From contig NC_066310.1 of the NCBI RefSeq assembly GCF_905404315.1, forward strand, positions 682,001-746,000: a stretch of 64,000 nt of DNA. Direction: 5' to 3'. Shown here piece by piece: positions 1-11,710 of this stretch. The DNA is from Leptidea sinapis. Taxonomy: Eukaryota; Arthropoda; Insecta; Lepidoptera; Pieridae. The translations under genes were made by a program, and so were the position numbers. The first letter of the stretch is position 1, and each line of letters begins with the position of its first letter. The notes beneath the pieces were generated by a model. It had not been told where the DNA came from and made no database searches. It saw only the letters and a program-made list of their open reading frames with translations.

Positions 1-439
1 AGGTGCATTGTCTATATGTATAAAACGTCATTGATATACGTAGTAGTATACGTAGTAGTAGTAGATATTATATTTTACTCTAACGAGGTATATACCGTTA
101 TTTACTCTAGCACAGTTGACACTTGACCACAGATGCAGAATACTGTACACTTAGGATTAGCACGCACTGCGATTAAAGGCGAGCGGTTTAGAAATAGCTG
201 AAAACGCAAAACCGTATACAACCTCGCACTGCGATTGGCGGTTTGCTTAATTTTGTTCCAGTATCACCATGGATATCTGTCGAGCAGCATGTGTTGCCGC
301 TTTGGTTTTCTAAATAGAAAAAAGAAAACGAAAGCAGCGCCGCCATAGGTCCTGGGTTTTTCCTTTAAGTGAGTTGGCTAGAACGTGACACAACTATAAA
401 CATAAACCGTTAATCCTACTACTACTCGGCTACCTCGAA

Positions 440-590
440 AGTCTTTTGTAGAGCAATGTATATGCTTTACAAATTACAACAAGATCCCAGAAAATGTTCA
501 AAATAAATGTATTACGATATTCAAAAGAATTGTTAAAAGACTGTGGTAATGATTACTATAACATAAATGACTTTCTTAATGATATTATTA
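440..590 (+). pseudogene. LINE 3' coding remnant
   Basis: A short stretch that reads, with shifts, as the C-terminal end of the same jockey-like LINE found at 37268-38140 and 61050-62035 on the minus strand. The shared peptide ending INDFLND is visible near 566-585. It is truncated on both sides and has no coding capacity. It is followed by a T/A-rich low-complexity run at 586-614. Confidence 0.5.
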
Positions 591-608
591 TTTATTTTAT
601 TTATTTAT

Positions 609-690
609 TTTTACGAAAATAAGGGACGAAACGAGCAGGACGTTCAGTTGATGGTAACTGATACGCCTTGCCCATTACAATGCAGTGAAA
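609..690 (+). repeat. Fragment of repeat family A
   Basis: This is the first ~80 bp of the ~300-bp interspersed family that is more complete at 51180-51500, 54440-54745 and (inverted) 59295-59612. The shared block runs from 'ataagggacgaaacgagc' to 'cccattacaatgcagt'. It ends in a short (tgaaa) tandem tract. Confidence 0.65.
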
Positions 691-1034
691 TGAAATGAAA
701 TGAAATTTTAGTTGCAGGAAACACTCTACTTAAGTTGTTAACATAATATTATTAATAATCCAATATGTTCCGTCAAATGACATGCAACATATGTTACAAA
801 ATTGTCTAAACACTACTGTTATACTGAAACATGTCGGATTCACAATCATAAACATTTATAAAATTAAAATTTTAAGATAATAAGAGACGTAAATAACTTA
901 ATAATTCATTTAGTTCCTATGTATAATATTAACAAATGTCATAAAAGTATATTAATTTACATATATTATTATCAAATAGACTGATTCATTTTGTATTGAA
1001 AACTTCATTTAAACTATAGAGAAGCTCTTATTTA

Positions 1035-2205
1035 TTAACCACTGATGCAGTCTTCTCTTAAAAACTTTGAAACTTAAATCTTTAAATTCATTGGGCAATT
1101 ACATATTTTCACAGACATGCTGTAACAATTTCTACTAAAAGATGCAGTTCTACAGAAGGGCATTATAAGTTTATTTGGATACCTTGTGTTTAAAACCTTC
1201 TGGCTTTTTTTTGTATAGAAATCACACATATGTTTTTGAACAAATAGGCTTATCTCATAAATGTATAGGCATGGCAGCGATAGAATTTTCAATTTTTTAA
1301 ATAGCGGTCGACGAGAATCTAGGGGGCCGGCTCCACAAACCGCCCTGATACACTTTTTCTGTCCAATAAATAAATGCCCTATGCTGACCGAGTTGCCCCA
1401 TATAACCAATCCATATCTTAAAGCTGAAACCACGAATGCATGATATGCCATTAGCGCTGTTTTTTCACCTATTCTTTTTGATACGCGTTTGAGGACAAAT
1501 ACATGTTGGTTATTTTTTTTGCTTATTTTGTCAACATGTGTCTTGAAGGACAAGTTGCTGTCTAAAGTAATACCAAGAAAATTGAGAAGTTGTGCTTCTT
1601 TAATATTCTCATTAATATAATTAACATTAATATCTTTTCCTTTCCCATTCTTATTATAATACTGCATATACATTGTTTTTTTTATATTTACAGTCAGGTT
1701 ATTTTCAGTAAGCCATTCAATTGTGTCCTTTATTGTTTTATTAATTTCTATATCATATGTCAATTCATTGTTACATTTAATTACAATAGAGATGTCATCA
1801 GCAAAAAGTGTACGGTTATAAGGAGTAATGCTAGGTAAGTCGTTTATGTAGATTATGAATAGAAGTAGACCCAATATACTTCCTTGTGGTACACCTTTTG
1901 TTTTAAGTCTAAGTTCTGATCGATAAGGTATTACTTCTTGTTTATTATTTAATTTAGCAATTTCAACGTAATGAGTGCGGTTTGAAAGATAACTTTTAAG
2001 CCAGTCATTTGCTAGACCTCGAATACCATATTGAGCGCATTTATCTAATAGTTTTTCATGACAAACATTGTCAAAAGCTTTGCTCATATCAAAAAATACT
2101 GATGTTACTGGAATTTTTGTGTCCATGCATTCCGATATTTCTTTTATTAGCGAAAAACACGCTAAAGTTGTTGATTTTCCTTTTTGGATACCACAGATTG
2201 GGTAA
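1035..2205 (-). pseudogene. Jockey/CR1-type LINE reverse transcriptase, 5'-truncated
   Basis: A minus-strand open frame (1074-2126, extending upstream to about 2205) covers the palm and thumb of a non-LTR retrotransposon reverse transcriptase. Visible motifs in order are GIQKGKST (fingers, just upstream of the first Met), FFDMSKAFDNV (motif A), KGVPQGSILG (motif B), LFADDIS (motif C, catalytic FADD) and NFLGITLD. The endonuclease and N-terminal RT part are missing, so the copy is 5'-truncated. The catalytic aspartates are present, but the fragment cannot be a full ORF2 (about 900 residues in the family). The neighbour at 2206-2410 is the 3' tail of another LINE in the opposite orientation. 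Confidence 0.85.
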
Positions 2206-2410
2206 TGGAGTGACCGCCCTCAAGCTATAAATTAAATAATAAGTTTAATTGTACGATATTACTTTGTAACCATATTTTTTATGAAAAATAAAAGAAGCCC
2301 GCTGAGTTTGTTGCGCATGATCTTCTCGGGTCTGAGGCATACTTTTTGGAACGCGTGGTAGTTTTTGACTCTCAATAAGTGATATCATATCCTATTATGA
2401 ATAAAATTAT
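2206..2410 (+). repeat. LINE 3' untranslated tail
   Basis: The block from 'agcccgctgagtttgttgcg' to 'cctattatgaataaaatt' is a diverged plus-strand copy of the 3' tail seen in inverted form at 37051-37260 and, as a short piece, at 52455-52545. No coding sequence is left. Confidence 0.6.
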
Positions 2411-2844
2411 TTGACTATGAAAATAAAGAAAAAAGAAAATTTTCTCCGAACTCAAAAAAAATTAAAGTACAATATGAAAGATCACATAACAAAGCCAGGC
2501 AGTCATTTATTTATTTATTAGTAAGCCCACGTTGTATACAATGTATTACCTTATAGTATATTTACACATTAATTACTTATATTATTTAACATCGTATACC
2601 CCATTTACGGGCTAACTCGACATGCAATTAATTACTTAATTAAATTACAAGTACTTAAAAACATTATTAACATAACATGACAATTTCTTCGTTTACTTAC
2701 TACTTATCTAAATTACTTAATAAATTGGTTACCTAAACAAAAATATAAAAAACTTATCACTCTAAACAAAAAAGAAACTAAATTTTATATAAACTAAATT
2801 TAAAATACAGCAACTATTATTAAATACGAAAAAAACGAATGATA

Positions 2845-4610
2845 TTATTTAATTAAATGATTTTTAATTTTGCGCTTGAAAATCGATGCAGAGTTCCAAA
2901 ATATGTCCAACTCTGCTATTTTAAATATATTGTTATAGGACATTACAATTCTGTTAATAGGAGCGGTCCTACCTAGGTTACTCTTTGTAATTATTGGCAT
3001 AAAAGTAATTTTATTTTTAATATGTGACCGTGCATTTTGTCTTGGAACTGCTAACCTTATTCTGTTTAATAAGTTCGGGCTATCAATAGCTCCATTTACA
3101 ATTTTATGCAAAAAACAGAGATCTATTGAGTTTCTACGATTGCATAGTGATATAGTTTTATAAAGTTTTAAGAGATCGTTGGTATTATTAATTTCTTTCC
3201 TTTTCATTAAGTCCTTGTAGGCTAAGTGTCGTAAGAATTTTTTTTGTACTCTTTCCATTCTGTCTTTATGCACTTGATAGTTAGGATTCCATACAACAGA
3301 GCAATATTCAAGTTTACTTCTAATCATTGAATTAAACAGCGTTAATTTTGTGGATGATCTTTTAAATTCTTTTGTACTTCTTATTATGAAACCTAAAAGT
3401 TTAAGAGCATTACTCACCAGATTATCAATGTGTGGTATGAAACTCAACTTACAATCTAGAATGATCCCGAGATCATTTATTTGATTGACCGTTTCTAATA
3501 TGTTGCCATTTATACTGTAATCAAAATTAATATTTCTTATTTTTCTGCTGAAGGTGATACTGTAACATTTCCAATGATTTAATTTTAGATTATTTTCATT
3601 ACACCAAACCGAAAGACTATCTAAATCCAGTTGCATATTAATCGAGTCTTCAATATTATTTATTTTACTATACATCTTGAGGTCATCTGCATAAAGATGG
3701 AATTGACAAAACTTAAAACATTTGACTATGTCATTAATGAAAATACCAAACAACGTGGGGCCCAGATTGGAACCCTGCGGAACACCAGATGTCGCAATAT
3801 TTGACTGGTACCCTCCAATAACAACACTCATTTCACGGTTTTTAAAAATGAGCCCATCCATTAAATAAGATTCCCACAAATAGCGTATGCCCCAAGTTTT
3901 GCCAACAAAATGCGGTGATCAACGACATCAAATGCTTTTGCTAAATCTGTGTAAACACAGTCAATTTGATTTGAACTATCTATGGCAACTGATAAATCAT
4001 CGACAAACAATGCTAAATTAGATATAATAGACCTCTTTTTAAGAAAGCCATGCTGGTTCTGTATCATTATTGATCTTAAGTGCCATGATAATATCGGAAA
4101 GATTAATGATTCCAATACTTTTGAAAATACTGATAATATACAAATGAGTCTATAGTTAGTTATATCTTTTCTGTCACCACTCTTAAAAACAGTCCCTGTG
4201 TCTCTAGCCTTTTTCCATATTTTAGGAAATTCGCCTTCTGCTAATAATTTATTAAATATCAACGTTAATGGCCTTGCTAACAGAGCCGCGCATTGCTTAA
4301 TAAATAAAGCTGGTATATCATCAGGGCCCGGCCCTTTATTAATGTCGAGGCTGCTCAGTTGTTTTTTTACATCTTCTTCCTTTATAGCTATACTATCCAA
4401 ATAATAAATGGGAAAATAATTAATGTTTGTAGTTGTTTGCAATACAGATCTTTGGGGTGATGTATACACACTAGAAAAATGAATACCAAACTGGTTACAA
4501 ATATCTGAACCATTTAAAAACGAACAATCATTCAGCGTCAGTAAAGCTGGATAATCGCATTTATTCCCAAATTTTTGGAATGCAATAAAAAAAAATTGCA
4601 ACACAAACAT
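2845..4610 (-). pseudogene. Reverse transcriptase part of the minus LINE (frameshifted)
   Basis: Two overlapping frames (3861-4610 and 2845-3879) together give a nearly complete RT domain with one frameshift near 3870. Visible are KGPGPDDIPALFIK, a degenerate YRPIS-like block (NYRLICILSVFSKVLE), HGFLKKRS, VYTDLAKAFDVVDH (motif A), SGVPQGSNLGP (motif B) and LYADDLK (motif C). The C-terminal part carries the WNPNYQVHKDRMERVQKKFLR-type block usual in jockey/CR1 elements. The LINE at 25640-27270 belongs to the same family (it shares a VVIGGY-S-SGVPQGS block). The frameshift makes it inactive. Confidence 0.85.
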
Positions 4611-6313
4611 AGTCTACCTGTATCTGTGGATGGCTTGCAGAAGCCCAGAGAAATAGGAGAACTATTCGCCTCGAAGTTCAAAATTCACTCGATGCCAGCA
4701 CAAAGCCCGGAGATGGTAACTTTCCCTGTTGTTCCTGCGAAACCTGTAGTACAGTTCACAGTCGACGATGTAGCCAAGGCAATTCGAGGAATGAAGCGGG
4801 GCAAGTCTCCAGGCCATGACGATCTTAGTATAGAGCACATTCTATATGCGGGTGAGGTCCTGTGGTCTAAGCTATGTGTGCTTTATAATCCTCTCATGAA
4901 AACAGTTGTTGTGCCAATCGTCAAGTGCAAAACAGGAGACTTGGGCTCGTCTAACAACTATAGGCCTATTTCTCTGGGCACCGTAGTGGGAAGTTGTTTG
5001 AGCGGCTGTTGCAGCCCGAACTACTGCAGAAAGTGTGTATAGATGAGGCACAGTTTGGATTCCGTCCCGGCGTCTCAACAGACTCAGCCATCGTCAGCCT
5101 CAAGCACACAGTTGACTATTATGTGAGCCGTAACACGTCTGTTTATGCTTGCTTTCTGGATCTGAGCCGCGCTTTTGATCTAGTGAATTATGAAATCCTC
5201 TGGAGCAAATTGCTCGCCTCAGGTGTTCCTGAATCAGTGGTAGAGGTGATGAGATACTGGTACGGGGGACAAACGAATCATGTGAGGTGGGGCGACACGA
5301 CCTCTGATGCCTATAGGTCAGAATGCGGGGTTCGTCAGGGTGGACTAACCTCTCTGGAACTTTTTAACGTGTACGTTAACAACCTGATAGGCGGGCTGAG
5401 AAGCACTGGAGTCGGCTGCGATATCGATGGTGTTTGCTTTAACAACCTGAGCTATGCGGACGATATGGTGCTCCTTAGCCCGTCGATCAAAGGACTCAGA
5501 AAGTTATTGTCAGTCTGTGAGAGTTATGCCAACTCTCACGGACTGAAGTACAATGGCACGAAGACGAAAATGCTTGTTTTCAAAGCGGGAAAGGGTCCGG
5601 AGAGAGTTCCCGAAGTGTATTTGAATGGAACAGAGGTTCGGGTTGTTGAGCAGTTCAAATACCTTGGACACATTGTCACTGACGATCGCAAGGACGATCT
5701 CGACATGGAGCGGGAAAGGCGGTCATTGTCGGTTCGGTGCAACATGCTCGCGCGCAGATTTGCTGAATGCAGTGATGAAGCGAAGGGCACCCTCTTCAGG
5801 GCATACTGCCAGTGTTTCTATACCTGCCAGTTATGGTACCGATACAAGAGGGCGTCCTTCAGCACCATAACGGTGCAATATAATGATGCATATCGCATTC
5901 TTATGAAGTTACCGCGGTACTGTAGCGCGTCGGGCATGTTTGCCGAGGCGGGAATGCCCGATTTCTTTGCTGTCATCAGAGCTCGTATATCTTCCTTCTG
6001 GGAAAGATTGCGTAGCTCGTGTAACAGCATCAAGGTGGTGGGCCAGGACCTGCGTATTCCAATGATAGCCCATTGGCTCTCGACACATCGGGAAGCAAAT
6101 AGAAAATAGCTTTGGACACAAAGCTGTCTTCTTTTTGCTTTTATCTGACTGAGATAAATAATTAATGAAAATAAATTTGTAATTGTATTGTATACTATTT
6201 TATTTGTACGTATACTATTTGTATTGAATATTTGTATACTATTTTATTTGTACGACTCAATATTGTGTATGGGATTTTATGCCTCCAATAAAGAATTATT
6301 ATTATTATTACTA
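4590..6313 (+). mobile_element. Second non-LTR retrotransposon, nested in the minus LINE
   Basis: A plus-strand LINE that is 5'-truncated at an oligo-A junction near 4590 and ends in an (att)n tail at 6293-6313. Its RT runs from a first frame (4611-5000: KRGKSPGHDDLS, NNYRPISLGT) through a frameshift near 4990 to a second frame (4994-6109) with FGFRPGVSTDSA, CFLDLSRAFDLVN (motif A), CGVRQGGLTS (motif B), LSYADDMVLL (motif C) and FKYLGHIV. Family assignment is uncertain: it is clearly not of the jockey family around it, because the B motif is VRQGG rather than VPQGS. It is younger than its host, since it interrupts it. Confidence 0.8.
4994..6109 (+). pseudogene. Reverse transcriptase of the nested LINE
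   Basis: The 371-residue open frame holds RT motifs A to C, the thumb, and a C-terminal part ending in a stop at 6107-6109. The YADD box is intact. The sequence before it is in another frame (one frameshift near 4990), and the N-terminal endonuclease is absent, so it cannot make a functional ORF2 protein. Confidence 0.8.
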
Positions 6314-6620
6314 CGCTTTTTTTTTCAAATACGTGAAAAAAAATTTAGGATTAATTTTTATGCTATTGTCCACCTTTGCTAGGTAACTTTTATAGTCCAT
6401 ATTTATAATAATTTCACATCTATCTCTTAATAATATAAATTCTAGTTCATCTAGCGGATTACGGTATTTTTTTAAATAATATTCTATATTTGTTCTTTTC
6501 TGCCAACCGTTTAATCAAGTTTTTAGAATACCACACTGGATAACGAGTTTTGTTTAGCAACCTTTTTTTTGGAATACACTTTTCAATAACTTTATGTAAC
6601 TCAGTATAAAATATTTCTGT

Positions 6621-7740
6621 CTATTCATTTACGTTATCAAAACTACTAAAAAGAATCTCCCATTTGATTTCAGCAAGCTCTCTATTAAAAACCTCATAGT
6701 CACCATTTCTAAAATTGTGTTTCACTATTACATTAATCAAAACAAATCTTATAACAATATTTACAATACTACGACTACATAAAATTAAAACTATCATTAC
6801 GTGGAAGCGTACCAAGAATACTGGCAGCATTACCGCGTTGGATAGCAAGGCTGATCCGTTGACCGAAATAGCTGCCAGCGCTTGGGTTTCCAGTAGCCTT
6901 ATTGAGGCGCGAAGATAGTATTTTGAACATTCTCCGCGCCTCTGGGCCCCACGGGCCAAGTGTCTCGACACCAAACGGCACAAAGATGTATGACTCACTG
7001 AGACCAACATATTTGCGACGCTTGCTGTCTTCGGCAGTCGAAGCAGCAGCCCCAGCACCAATTATTATTTCTATTACATTAGATATAAACAATGAATGTT
7101 TATAATCAATTTCAAAGTTAATTTCAAGTGGTGGGTGATATTTATCTATAGAGCAAGCACTAAAATCACTATTTTCTACAGTGATGTTGTTTAATGTACT
7201 AAAAACAAGATCTAGGATTTTGCCATACGCATTACTTATCCCATTAAATTGAGATAAATTAGTCAGTGCCATGAAATCATTTATAAGAACAGCTGCTGGG
7301 CCATTATTAATCTGAATATTTCCGTTTTGACAACCTTCTACATTATCCCACTTAATTGATGGTATATTAAAGTCACCAATTACTACAGTTTGTAGTTGCT
7401 TGTTTACTAATATCGTTTCGACATTCTGTACAAAGCTTAGAAGAGTGTCATACTTAAGTGGCGAGGGAATATATACAGCACATATAGAAATTGTGTTCGA
7501 GTTTAGTACTAAGTTTACCCAGAGATCTTCAAATTTAGTTTCCCAAAAATGAACTCTGTAACATTTATATTTTTTCAATACCGCAATTAAAACCCCTCCA
7601 CCATCCAATTCCTATCCAATAGCGGTGGTGTCACGATCGCGACGAAATAAATTATACCTATCGTCAATGAACTCATGATTTGAAACGCCATTGTTGAGCC
7701 AGGTTTCAGTAAATATTATAATGTCAAAGTCAGAGTTAAA
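6621..7740 (-). pseudogene. AP endonuclease and linker of the minus LINE
   Basis: The frame from 7740 carries an endonuclease/exonuclease/phosphatase-type fold: IIIFTETWL near 7700, GGGVLIAV at 7580-7600, GDFNIPSIKW near 7350, LDLVFS near 7210 and YHPPLEI near 7130 (the SDH-like C-terminal block has become YHP). The linker before RT continues at 6621-6775. A stop breaks the frame near 7610, and another LINE fragment is inserted at 6780-7060. Confidence 0.75.
6780..7060 (-). pseudogene. LINE C-terminal fragment inserted in the endonuclease linker
   Basis: On the minus strand the frame switches from the host LINE endonuclease to about 90 residues of a different element, with the blocks YIFVPFGVETLGPWGPEA and SLAIQRGNAASILGTLP. 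This is the well-known C-terminal region of a widespread invertebrate retroelement family, ending with a stop near 6776. The host LINE sequence resumes on the other side. This is a short 3' insertion, so it acts only as an insertional break. Confidence 0.75.
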
Positions 7741-8065
7741 AAAACATTAAAATAAAGAAAATCGATTAAAATGACGTAATCGAATGGATATTTAATCGAT
7801 TAAAATAACATTAAGATCCAGTTGTTTTATTTCAATAATATTAGTAAGGTGCATAGTTTATGTTCGAATAATTATTATGAATAAAATATATTATTTTCTC
7901 AGGAAAAAAACAGAGCTGAGCGATTATTTTACTATAAATAAATCGATCAATAAATCGATTTACATAAAAAATCGATACTAGTGAAATCCTTGTTCCTCAA
8001 CGCTAACTTCACTTTGACAGTCTGACAGATCATTTCGTTTCTTCGTCATTGTCAATTCGTTTCTT
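7739..8065. repeat. Left copy of 327-bp direct repeat
   Basis: This block aligns without gaps to 13650-13976 (constant offset 5911). Only scattered substitutions are visible, for example g/a at 7788, g/t near 7880 and three near 7920-7935. It is rich in ATCGAT. It starts in an oligo-A run and ends at 'caattcgtttctt'. It lies outside the gypsy element and is not its LTR, because the primer-binding site fixes the LTR elsewhere. Confidence 0.85.
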
Positions 8066-8138
8066 GTAGGGATGGCGATTCTTTCCAAAAAAGATCGATT
8101 CTTAAATCTAACGATTCAAAATATATTTCGAAGGGTTG

Positions 8139-9110
8139 CTACGCAACACTGCCCCCTCCCAAGTACTCGGGACGATCATCGTTGCTTCCGTAGTACTTAG
8201 CCACCCGATCGACATGTACGATTTTCGGGTGACTTCGAGGGGTACGCTGGATCCTGAGAGTCACATCATTTATCCTTGTGATTACTTTGTATGGTCCCTC
8301 CCAACTTGGTTGGAGCTTCGGAGACTTCCCCTTTCGCCTTACAGGATTGTGTAACCAAATCAGGGTTCCCTCTTCAAAACTAGGAATATTAGCTCTTCGA
8401 TCGTAGCGGGTGTTCATCCGTTCACTTGCCTTAAACCCAGTTGTTCTTATTTCCTCGTAGATGTCAACCATCTTTTTCCGTAACTCATCCACATATTCTG
8501 TTATACTTTTCGGAGTATCCGGTGGAAAGCCTGAGAGTAAATCAGCTGGCAATTTCAATTCCCTTCCAAAATTGGCGTACGCAGGAGTCACCGTTGTCGT
8601 GAAACAGTGGAATGTACTCATCCCAGTTATCCTGATGACTGTCCACTACTTTTGCCAGATGTCGCTCCAATGTTTGGTTAAACCTCTCCACCATCCCGTC
8701 CGACTGTGGATGATATGGCGTAGTTCTGGTCTTATGGATTCCCAAGATCTTGCAAACTTCTTGAAATACTTGTGACTCGAAGTTCCGCCCTTGGTCACTG
8801 TGCAACTCCAAAGGCACACCGATCTGCAGAAAACTTCATTCACCAGCTTCGTCGCAACGGTAACTGCTTCTTGATTCGGTAGAGCAAATGCTTCCGGCCA
8901 CTTCGTGAAATAATCCATCACCACCATTATGTAACGGTTTCCAGATTTGGTGACTGGGAACGGTCCGGCCATATCCAGAGCTACTCTTTCCCACGGAGCC
9001 CCAACATTGTACAACTTCAAAGCTCCTCTGCTCTGGGTCTGAGGTCCCTTGACAGCAGCACAACTCTTGCATTTTTGGCACCAGTGTTCCACATCATCAC
9101 GGAAATTCAA
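8139..9110 (-). pseudogene. Gypsy integrase region
   Basis: From 9110 downwards the minus strand reads CQKCKSCAAVKG (the CC half of the zinc finger), then the catalytic core with ALDMAGPF (first D) and, after a frameshift near 8815, LHSDQGRNFES (second D), TPYHPQSDGMVERFN (E of the D,D35E triad), and after a further break near 8620 the C-terminal chromatin-binding part with the SWEGPYKV block of the GPY/F module. The HH half lies in the preceding frame (HLGIRRTV near 9130). At least two frameshifts break it. The stop near 8139 directly precedes the polypurine tract. Confidence 0.85.
8149..8160 (-). other. Polypurine tract
   Basis: Minus strand GGGAGGGGGCAG, immediately followed by TGTTGCGTA, which also begins the upstream LTR at 13574. 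This is the expected site of plus-strand DNA priming. Confidence 0.7.
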
Positions 9111-10863
9111 CCAGTAAAATCGTTCTTTATTTTTGTGACAGTTCTTCTTATTCCCAAATGTCCACCTGAAGAACTATCGTGATAAGCTCTCAGGATCTCG
9201 TTCACCTTCTCCCTGGGAACGACCAGTTGCAGATGGCAATCCTTTCCTTGCGGGGTTTCCCATCTACGGCAGAGCAACCCGTCATGCATCACCAAACTGT
9301 TCCATTGTGCCCAGAGACTCTTGGTAGCCGTACTGTGTCTAGCCACTTCAGACCATTTTGGTTTAAGTGATCCACTTGTTAGCCAATGTAAAAGTGGTTG
9401 AAGATCCTTATCATTTTCCTGAGCTCTCCTCATTGCATCGTTGCTCCAGTTCTCTTCGATCGAATCTGTTCTGATCAGCCGGATCATAAAATTCACTTTC
9501 TCCTCCTGACGAATGCAATGTTTGCATTCCATCGGACAAGGTCTTCTAGATAACGCATCTGCATTTCCATGACTTTTTCCTCCTTGATGCTCGATTTCAA
9601 AGTCATACTCTTGAAGTTGCTCAATCCATCTGGCCACTTGTCCTTCCGGATTCTTGAATTCTAGTAACCACTTCAAGGCGGCATGATCAGTCCTTACGAG
9701 GATTTGCGACCCAAGAAGTACTTTTTGAAATGTTGTCATGTCTTCACCACGGCCAGTAACTCCCTACGAGTTACACAGTAGTTTCTCTCCGGCATTGATA
9801 AAGATTTGCTAAAGTATGCAATTACAACTTCTTGATCTCCTCTCTTCTGAGATAGTACTCCACCAATTCCGGTGTTGCTAGCATCAGCATCCACTATGAA
9901 TCTTCCCTCTGTGTCAGGATATCCGAGGATAGGTGATTCACATAGTCTTTTCTTCAACTCTAAGAAAGTTTGTTCGCATTCTTCATCCCAGGAAAAGGCT
10001 CTTTTCTCCTCCGTCAGTCGATGTAAGGGCTTAGCAACATCGGAAAACCCTTTCACAAAGCGTCGATAATAAGAGCATAGTCCTAGAAATGCTCTCACAT
10101 GTGTCTTTTCTATCGGCGTCGGCCAGTCTTTGACAGCACTTATCTTGGCAGGATCCGTCGCAACGCCTTGCTCCGAGATAACGTGCCCCAAGTAATTCAC
10201 CTGACGTTGAAAGAAGGAACATTTCTTTGGACTCAACTTCAAGTTGGCACCCTGCAGTTTTGTGAAGACTTTTTCGAGCTTCTTAAGATGATCTTCAAAA
10301 CTTTGTCCAATAATGATTATGTCTTCCAAGTAGACAAGGCAGGTTTCTCCCAACATACCTGCCAGCACATGCTCCATCAACCTTTCGAAAGTAGCTGGGG
10401 CGTTGCATAATCCGAAGGGCATTGTTTTGAACTGCCATAACCCTTTTACGGTTGTAAAGGCCGTCTTCTCCTTGTCTTTAGGGTCCAGATCGACTTGCCA
10501 GTAGCCACTTTTCAAATCAAGAGTAGAGAACCACGTCATGCCACAAAGTGAATCTAATGTGTCATCGATTCTTGGCAATGGATTACTGTCTTTCTCAGTT
10601 ACATCGTTCAAACGCCGATAGTCCACACAAAATCTAGTTGATCCATCCTTCTTCTTCACCAGAACCACTGCAGAACACCATGGACTCGATGACGGTTCTA
10701 TCACACCATTTTCTTTCATATGCCGAATCATGTCTTCCACTTCTTGTTCACGTGCAAACGGAATACGTCTTGGTCTTTGCCGTATCGGAACAGTGTCTCC
10801 TGTGTCGATCATGTGTTTCACCAAACCAGTTCTTCCGATGTCCCCGTCGTTCTTCGAGAACAT
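9107..10863 (-). pseudogene. Gypsy reverse transcriptase and RNase H
   Basis: Two consecutive frames (9736-10863 and 9107-9739) hold the RT and RNase H. RT motifs include SSSPWCSAVVLVKKKDGS, FSTLDLKSGYWQ (motif A), MPFGLCNAPATFERLM (motif B) and the active-site box, which reads YLED where the family has YLDD, so the first of the two catalytic aspartates is a glutamate (near 10333). RNase H begins with IVDADASNTGIGGVLSQ and continues after a frame break at about 9740. The altered active site plus the frame break indicate a dead copy. Confidence 0.9.
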
Positions 10864-11696
10864 CCCGGCGTAGCGTAGCAGGAAATTTCTGTATTTATTA
10901 ACTGTAGCTTGGTTAGATTGTCCGTACAGCCATCCAGAAGTTTCTGTATGTTCACATCCTGGCTTGCAGCTATGGTCTTCCTCCCTTCTTCACACTTTCT
11001 TAACCAAGCTATCTCCTCACAACCTCCTATCACTGTTCCTTTCCTAATGAATTGCTTGTCCTCATGAGGATTAAACACGGGAACCATCGCAATTTGGGAG
11101 TTTCCCACAACAGTCCTGGCTGGGATTCATTTCGTGTCCGATGTCTCTCTTTCTATTAAAGCGCATTTACAAGGTCTTCCTCTGTCATCTCTTGGCAGGA
11201 CTACCGGGACTAGGGTCTGCGATCTCGGATTTAAAGTAGTGTCTCGTAAGCACAACATTTTCCCAAAAGTTCCGCCTTTTATTGGAATTTCTTCACCTTC
11301 ATGCTTCAATACACCATGTTTCATGTTAATCGTACACTGATGATTTCGAAGAAAATCCAACCTAATGATGCAGTCATCTGTGATATCCGCGATTACCACT
11401 TTGTGCCAGTACAATGTATTACCGATTTTCATGGCCACGATCTTCTCTCCCTGGACTGGTATGCGCTGGCCGGTAGCTGTTGTGAGTGTTAAGTTTGCAT
11501 TTTCTCGCATATGTCGTCTTCCGATGCTCTCTAGTCTTCTTTGGCCAACGACTGTACGTGAGTCTCCCGTATCCGGAGTGAAACGGCAAGATTTTCCATT
11601 TATCATTCCCTCTATAACTAAAGTGTTTCCGTCACATGTCTGCTTAACGAAGATCCTTGGGGCTTCCTTTGCTCTACCATCCAGCACCCACCCCAC
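10818..11696 (-). pseudogene. Gypsy protease and protease-RT linker
   Basis: The 11127-11696 frame holds an aspartic protease with DTGDSRTVV where the family usually has DTGA or DTGS, followed by a second block with IIRLDFL. A frame break near 11120 leads into the linker (10818-11108) that precedes RT. The protease active-site D-T-G is kept. Confidence 0.75.
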
Positions 11697-11710
11697 TGCC
11701 CTGGCCTTTT

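Larger units (their letters stand above)
2500..7743 (-). mobile_element. Jockey-like LINE, minus strand, broken by two later insertions
   Basis: Three separated blocks read as one minus-strand LINE ORF2. The AP endonuclease is at about 7740 down to 7070, the endonuclease-RT linker at about 6770 down to 6315, and the reverse transcriptase at 4600 down to 2845. The 3' end lies near 2505, where the plus strand shows a T/A (ttta) run. The breaks are a plus-strand LINE at 4590-6313 and a LINE C-terminal fragment at 6780-7060. The upstream edge near 7743 abuts a direct repeat that brackets the gypsy element, so the 5' end (ORF1 and the start of the endonuclease) is lost. Confidence 0.8.
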
